In this document: positions 5,532 to 9,412 of the stretch, one piece after another
How the letters are laid out: each line of letters opens with the position of its first letter
Numbering within the stretch: the stretch's first letter is position 1
NCBI GenBank assembly: GCA_964479445.1
Contig: CAYZMH010000102.1
Coordinates: 1 to 9,412, forward strand
DNA from: CAYZMH01 sp964479445
Lineage (GTDB): Bacteria; Bacteroidota; Bacteroidia; Bacteroidales; GCA-2748055
Reading direction: 5' to 3'
DNA length: 9,412 nt
The notes under the pieces: model-generated
Database searches by the model: none
What the model saw: the letters and a program-made list of their open reading frames with translations, nothing else
What the model was told of the DNA's origin: nothing
Made by a program: the position numbers and the translations under genes

Positions 5532-7832
5532 ATGAAAGCAATTATACATAACCTGACTGCCACGGTCCTGCTTGCATTGATCTGCGTGATAAGCGGACAT
5601 GCGCAGGTGCCGGATACCGTGTACGGACCTGCCGATGAGCCGCCGGGAGGAGTGTTTATGGAGGTGGTGGGTACCCTGAACGACGAACTGATCAGCCGGT
5701 CGGCCGGAAAGGATATTACTTTCTCAACCGTTTCGCTGGCTGCCTATACGGATGTCTATTTTGCCACTAAAACTGATTCAGTGCGACTCTCCATGAATGG
5801 TGGGGAATTTACGGGTGGTGAGATCCTCTCCTTCAATGCGTCGCTGTCGGACCTGCCTGCCGGGAAAGTGGTATGGAACGGTCAGACCCGCACGGTGGAG
5901 AGTGCCACCCCTGTATATACCCGCTTTACCATGCTGGTGCGTGATGCTAACGACAACCCGGTTCCCCTGGTGGATCCGGCTTTCCTTAACCAGGATCCCT
6001 ACCTGGGAGGGATGGCCCCGATCATCTCCCGGGGCGCCCTCAAGGTAAATTTGAGATTCGCGGCTTCCTATAACCAGAGCAGCGGGTTTATCCCTGCCCT
6101 GGACTTTTCCGATCAGTATTCCAATGCCGACGGAATGACCTATAGTTCCTTCGGATGGGGCTGGTACTGGATCAATGCCGCACCCATGCTTCAAACCAAT
6201 GACCCGATCCAGGTGGATGAAGGCGATACGGTGTGGATCGATCATATCCACCTGCAGTCGTTCGACTACGAATCGCCTGAATCAGAACAATATTTCTACC
6301 ACGACGGAAGCGAAAACCATCCGGCCAACGGAGCCCTGATGATCGGTGAAGAGGAGATGGAGGCCGGCGATACCGCAACCATGGAGGTGATTCGAAGCGG
6401 ACAGATCATGTATATCCATGATGACAGTGAGACCAGCAGCGACAGCATGCGCCTGAGCCTTGTGGACGGAGACGGGAAAGCCTATTACGATAACGAGGGG
6501 GATTCCCTCTTCTGGGTCTATTTCGATATCACCCCCATCGATGATCCCCCTGAACTGACGGTTCACACCGATATCGAAACCACGGAAGGAGAGGAGGTTA
6601 CCATCACCCCGTCCCACCTCACCGCAGAGGATGATGTCAGTGCACCCGGGGCAATACACTATACCATCGATCCCGACATGGAGGGAACCTGGCCGAAATA
6701 TGGCATCATCAAGAAATCCGGTATTCCCATGAGTCCGGGCGACCAGTTTACCCAGCAGGACCTGGCCGACAGCAAGATCACCTATAAACACGAGGGAACG
6801 GAAAATGCCTCCGACGGCTTCATATTCAGTGTTCAGGATGAGTCGGGGCACCCGGCCGAAAATAACGGCAACACCACCTTCTTCACCGACATCGTTGTTA
6901 CGCTTTCAAACGATAAACCGGTGTTCAGTGCAAACGTTCCCACCGAAGTGGATGAAGGCGGAACGACCGTCATATCCCCGGCAAACCTGAATGCCGTTGA
7001 TGAGGAGAGCAACGCTGCCCATGTCACGTTCACCCTGGATCCGGCGACAAGTGTGCCTGCATTCGGAACGCTCTTTCTCGAAGCAACCGCCCTTGCGCCC
7101 GGAGATGCTTTCACCGTGCAGGATGTGATGGATGGGAAGGTCTCCTATACACACGACGGAAGCGAGGAACCCGACGATGAACTGGTGGTGACTATCATGG
7201 ACGAGCAGGGCGCCCTGGCAGAAGACAATGGTCATACCACCTTCAAACACAATATTATTGTATCACAGGTCAATGACACGCCCAGTGTGGTGACGCCGCA
7301 TACCGACCTGGAATACCGGGCCGGGGAGGCATTCACGTTTACCATGGATGTTGGCATCTTCCACGATCCGGATCCCGGTGAAGAGCTCTCCTACACGCTC
7401 AGCATGATCGACGGTGGGGCCCTGCCTTCATGGCTCAGCTTTGATCCCGGCACCCAAGAATTGAGCGGGACACCCCCCAACAGCGATCAGGGTGACCACC
7501 ACATGCTGTTTACCGCCCATGACCTGGCCGGTGCACAGGTCAGCGACACCATCGTCTTTACCATCCTGCCCATGGTCGATGTCGAGGAACACGCGTACGC
7601 GGAACAAACCGTGTACCCTAATCCGGGCAATGGCCGCTTCGAGATTCTGACCAACGGTACCTACGAAAGCTATACGGTTCTGTCAATCACCGGGGCCACA
7701 ATCCAGTCAGGCACCCTCAAACAGCGTGATAAACTCATCCTCGACCTGTCGGATCACGCAGAGGGGGTCTACTTCCTGCTGATGCGTGACGGTGATGATG
7801 GAAGGGTGGTGGAGAAACTCATCAAACAATAA
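5532..7832 (+). CDS. Secreted T9SS cargo protein with CSPG/cadherin-like repeats and type A sorting domain
   Basis: A 766-aa secreted protein of unknown specific function. A signal peptide covers residues 1-24 (cleavage likely after SGHA). Residues about 25-220 are not recognised. Three CSPG/NG2 (Cadherin_3-like) repeats follow at about 225-345, 346-465 and 470-585, each ending in a variant of the YxHDGSE...D...V.D signature: YIHDDSETSSD, YKHEGTENASD and YTHDGSEEPDD. An Ig-like/dystroglycan-type cadherin module spans about 587-680 (LPSWLSFDPGTQELSGTP). The C-terminus (about 690-766) is a type A T9SS sorting domain, with VYPNPGNGRFEI, a middle beta-rich part and the ending GVYFLLMRDGDDGRVVEKLIKQ. 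It should be exported by Sec, then moved across the outer membrane by T9SS and anchored or released. The many acidic residues suggest calcium binding. Adhesin, matrix or glycan-binding roles are possible. The ATG at 5532 is well supported by the signal peptide. A repeat array starts directly after the stop codon. Confidence 0.88.
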   Translation: MKAIIHNLTATVLLALICVISGHAQVPDTVYGPADEPPGGVFMEVVGTLNDELISRSAGKDITFSTVSLAAYTDVYFATKTDSVRLSMNGGEFTGGEILSFNASLSDLPAGKVVWNGQTRTVESATPVYTRFTMLVRDANDNPVPLVDPAFLNQDPYLGGMAPIISRGALKVNLRFAASYNQSSGFIPALDFSDQYSNADGMTYSSFGWGWYWINAAPMLQTNDPIQVDEGDTVWIDHIHLQSFDYESPESEQYFYHDGSENHPANGALMIGEEEMEAGDTATMEVIRSGQIMYIHDDSETSSDSMRLSLVDGDGKAYYDNEGDSLFWVYFDITPIDDPPELTVHTDIETTEGEEVTITPSHLTAEDDVSAPGAIHYTIDPDMEGTWPKYGIIKKSGIPMSPGDQFTQQDLADSKITYKHEGTENASDGFIFSVQDESGHPAENNGNTTFFTDIVVTLSNDKPVFSANVPTEVDEGGTTVISPANLNAVDEESNAAHVTFTLDPATSVPAFGTLFLEATALAPGDAFTVQDVMDGKVSYTHDGSEEPDDELVVTIMDEQGALAEDNGHTTFKHNIIVSQVNDTPSVVTPHTDLEYRAGEAFTFTMDVGIFHDPDPGEELSYTLSMIDGGALPSWLSFDPGTQELSGTPPNSDQGDHHMLFTAHDLAGAQVSDTIVFTILPMVDVEEHAYAEQTVYPNPGNGRFEILTNGTYESYTVLSITGATIQSGTLKQRDKLILDLSDHAEGVYFLLMRDGDDGRVVEKLIKQ

Positions 7833-8110
7833 TTCCCACGCAGAGCCGCGGTGTGTCCCACGCAGAGCCGCTGAGACGCAGGTGAATGGCAGGACGATTG
7901 AAGCCGCGGTGTGTCCCACGCAGAGCCGCTGAGACGCAGGTGAATGGCAGGACGATNNNNNNNNNNNNNNNNNNNNNNNNNNNNNNNNNNNNNNNNNNNN
8001 NNNNNNNNNNNNNNNNNNNNNNNNNNNNNNNNNNNNNNNNNNNNNNNNNNNNNNNNAGCCGCGGTGTGTCCCACGCAGAGCCGCTGAGACGCAGGTGAAT
8101 GGCAGGACGA
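7833..8110 (+). repeat. Repeat block R6: 58-bp tandem array interrupted by an assembly gap
   Basis: The block starts right after the TAA of the T9SS cargo gene with TTCCCACGCAGAGCCGCGG. A 58-bp unit then repeats: copies begin at 7845 and 7903, and another begins at 8058 beyond the gap; visible parts are identical. Each unit carries CACGCAGAGCCGCTGAGACG and GAATGGCAGGACGATTGAA, the same two modules as the other blocks. A run of Ns interrupts it. The orientation matches the upstream gene. There are no variable spacers, so this is a tandem array and not a CRISPR. Confidence 0.9.
7957..8056. other. Assembly gap of exactly 100 Ns inside the tandem array
   Basis: Exactly 100 Ns is the customary placeholder for a gap of unknown size. 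The sequence stops after GACGAT and resumes at AGCCGCGG. In the repeat unit these are separated by TGA, so the true missing length is probably 3 bp plus a multiple of 58. The number of array copies is therefore unknown. Confidence 0.95.
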
Positions 8111-8162
8111 TTGAAGGTGCAAAGACCCGGTTGAAGAGGGAACAGGTGGAGAATGTCGTATT

Positions 8163-9242
8163 TTATCGATCTTCCTCCAGCATTTCCCCGACTTTTAAGA
8201 GGATCTCAACGCTTTCCTGAGGGACTTTGCCCTGGCCATCCGGACCGATGTTCAATAATAAATTACCTCCCCTGCTATTGATCTCTATCAATTTTTCATA
8301 GATTTCACGGGGTTTTTTCCAGTCATCATCACTCCATTTAAACCCCCATGAATTATTCATTGTATAACAGGCTTCCCACTCATATTCCACGGGGTTGTCA
8401 AGATGGAAATTTTCCGGTGTTCCAAAATCCTTTTTAAAGACATTTCTTTTTGCTACCCTGTTATTGATGATGATCTCCGGTTTTAATTGCCGAATGTAAT
8501 TGTACATGTTCATGCCGGTTTTCATGTTCCACCATTCAACCCAGTCTCCGTCAAACCACATTATATCCGTATCGTAGTTGTCAATAAGCTCCTTTATTTG
8601 ATTTTTCATATAAACGATGTATTCATCTTTTCGTCCGGTCTTCATCCGGATCTGGCTCCAACGCGATGGACCTGATCCGTCAATATTTCTTTCCTGGGAA
8701 GGATGATGCCAATCAATGATGCTGTAATAAGTGCCAAACCTGATATCATGCTTACGGCAGGCATCACTCAATTCTTTTACGATGTCTCGCTTGAAAGGGG
8801 TGTTCATTACATCGAAATTGGTATACTTACTGTCCCACAAACAAAATCCTTCATGATGTTTTGTTGTGACCACCAGGTATTTCATCCCTGCTTTTTTCGC
8901 GGTTTTCACAATAAATTCGGCATCAAAAGAAGTGGGATTGAATGTGTGCGTTAACATTGCATATACTTGTGATGAAATATCTGCATGCGCCTGGATCCAT
9001 TCAGCAAGTTCAGTTTCAATGGTGTCATCCTGCCAGATACCACCTAACTGGCTATACAGACCGAAATGTATAAACATCCCAAATTGTGCATCGTTAAACC
9101 ACTTCATTCGCCTGGTAAATTCCTCGTCGGGTTCGTTGCTGTAATCGATTTTCGTTTGAGCATTTGCCCATGGACAGATAATGAAGAATAAAAGAAGAAG
9201 AATTAGTGGGTTTCTCATTGTATTCATTGGATGTATTTTCAT
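8163..9242 (-). CDS. Exported GH29 alpha-L-fucosidase lacking the C-terminal domain
   Basis: A 359-aa glycoside hydrolase of family GH29, which removes alpha-linked L-fucose from glycans by a retaining mechanism. Signals visible in order are a signal peptide ending WANAQ (residues 25-29), FGMFIHFGLYS at 54-64, TTKHHEGFCLWDS at 126-138, FGTYYSIIDWHHP at 169-181 and DIMWFDGDW at 226-234, where Asp231 is the likely nucleophile. VEYEWEACYTMNNSWG follows at 285-300, and GGNLLLNIGPDGQGKVP at 325-341. The protein stops at GEMLEEDR, where relatives normally run on into NGEAIY and a beta-sandwich domain (usual total above 420 aa). No downstream frame restores that sequence, so the C-terminal domain is missing. 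All catalytic-domain signals remain, so activity is possible but unproven. ATGs at 9242, 9227 and 9218 are in frame; the last (MRNPLILLLLFFII) gives the most typical signal peptide. There is no lipobox, so a periplasmic location is likely. Confidence 0.88.
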   Translation of the reverse strand: MKIHPMNTMRNPLILLLLFFIICPWANAQTKIDYSNEPDEEFTRRMKWFNDAQFGMFIHFGLYSQLGGIWQDDTIETELAEWIQAHADISSQVYAMLTHTFNPTSFDAEFIVKTAKKAGMKYLVVTTKHHEGFCLWDSKYTNFDVMNTPFKRDIVKELSDACRKHDIRFGTYYSIIDWHHPSQERNIDGSGPSRWSQIRMKTGRKDEYIVYMKNQIKELIDNYDTDIMWFDGDWVEWWNMKTGMNMYNYIRQLKPEIIINNRVAKRNVFKKDFGTPENFHLDNPVEYEWEACYTMNNSWGFKWSDDDWKKPREIYEKLIEINSRGGNLLLNIGPDGQGKVPQESVEILLKVGEMLEEDR

Positions 9243-9364
9243 TATTTAAATCGTTTTGGAGTTAAATGAGGGCGGTATTTCAATCCTCCTTCGCGTTCGC
9301 TTCGGCGGACGAGAAGTTTGTTTTAATTCCTCGTAGTTCTACTCCGAAAACAAGAGTTCAGGGT
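9243..9364. other. Upstream region of the fucosidase gene with a GC-rich patch
   Basis: The promoter and leader of the fucosidase should lie here, on the - strand, but no clear promoter was placed. At about 9285-9315 a GC-rich patch with TTCGC, GTTCGCTTCGG and CGGACGAGAAG stands out from the AT-rich surroundings. It does not belong to the CACGCAGAG family and has no second copy in this window. Confidence 0.4.
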
Positions 9365-9412
9365 TCTGCGTCTCCAATCGTCCTGCTGATAACCTGCGTC
9401 TCTGCGTGAGAT
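9365..9412 (-). repeat. Interspersed repeat block R7, cut by the window end
   Basis: Read on the - strand from the window edge, the block is ATCTCACGCAGAGACGCAGG, then CAGCAGGACGATTGGAGACG. The last 20 bases of the window on the + strand repeat those at 2739-2758, directly left of the pruA stop codon. By analogy a - strand gene may end at or just past the right edge. Confidence 0.85.

Noticed and set aside
7845..8110. Regular repeats suggesting a CRISPR array
   Set aside because: The whole 58-bp unit is repeated identically with no unique spacers, and no cas genes are present.

Overview
The window looks like a chromosomal contig from an uncultured or environmental member of the Bacteroidota (probably Bacteroidales or a relative). 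The evidence is a PorP/SprF-family outer-membrane protein, a secreted multidomain protein with a C-terminal type IX secretion (T9SS) sorting domain, a GxxExxY-family protein, a lipoprotein-free exported GH29 fucosidase, starts without clear Shine-Dalgarno sites, and low gene density. No rRNA, tRNA or CRISPR array was seen.

Layout, left to right. 1-101 is a block of an interspersed repeat, followed by about 770 bp of AT-rich sequence without a convincing gene. 872-1855 (+) is a PorP/SprF-family protein, followed directly by a repeat block. 2163-2468 (-) is a small FtsB/DivIC-like divisome protein. A strong hairpin terminator and another repeat block separate it from 2759-4390 (-), which is pruA (L-glutamate gamma-semialdehyde dehydrogenase). 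A 540-bp spacer carries a further repeat block and an imperfect hairpin. 4932-5309 (+) is a GxxExxY protein with a PD-(D/E)XK-like motif set. After another repeat block comes 5532-7832 (+), a 766-aa T9SS cargo protein with three CSPG/cadherin-like repeats and an Ig/cadherin-like module. A 58-bp tandem array interrupted by an exactly 100-N assembly gap follows. 8163-9242 (-) is a GH29 alpha-L-fucosidase that lacks the usual C-terminal domain. The window ends inside a seventh repeat block.

The genes do not form one pathway: they cover surface and T9SS biology (PorP, the sorting-domain protein), glycan degradation (fucosidase), cell division (FtsB-like) and proline catabolism (pruA). What unites the window is the repeat family. 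Its core is CACGCAGAGACGCAG with a second module CTGCAGGACGATTGGAG. It occurs in seven blocks, about 9 percent of the window, all outside the genes. Three blocks begin within about five bases of a stop codon, in the same orientation as the gene and with a near-identical boundary (stop codon, then TTCYCACGCAGAG or close variants). The GxxExxY gene is instead flanked by two blocks in inverted orientation. A dispersed 3'-end-associated repeat together with a nuclease-like protein is the most interesting candidate system here. The link between the two is inference.
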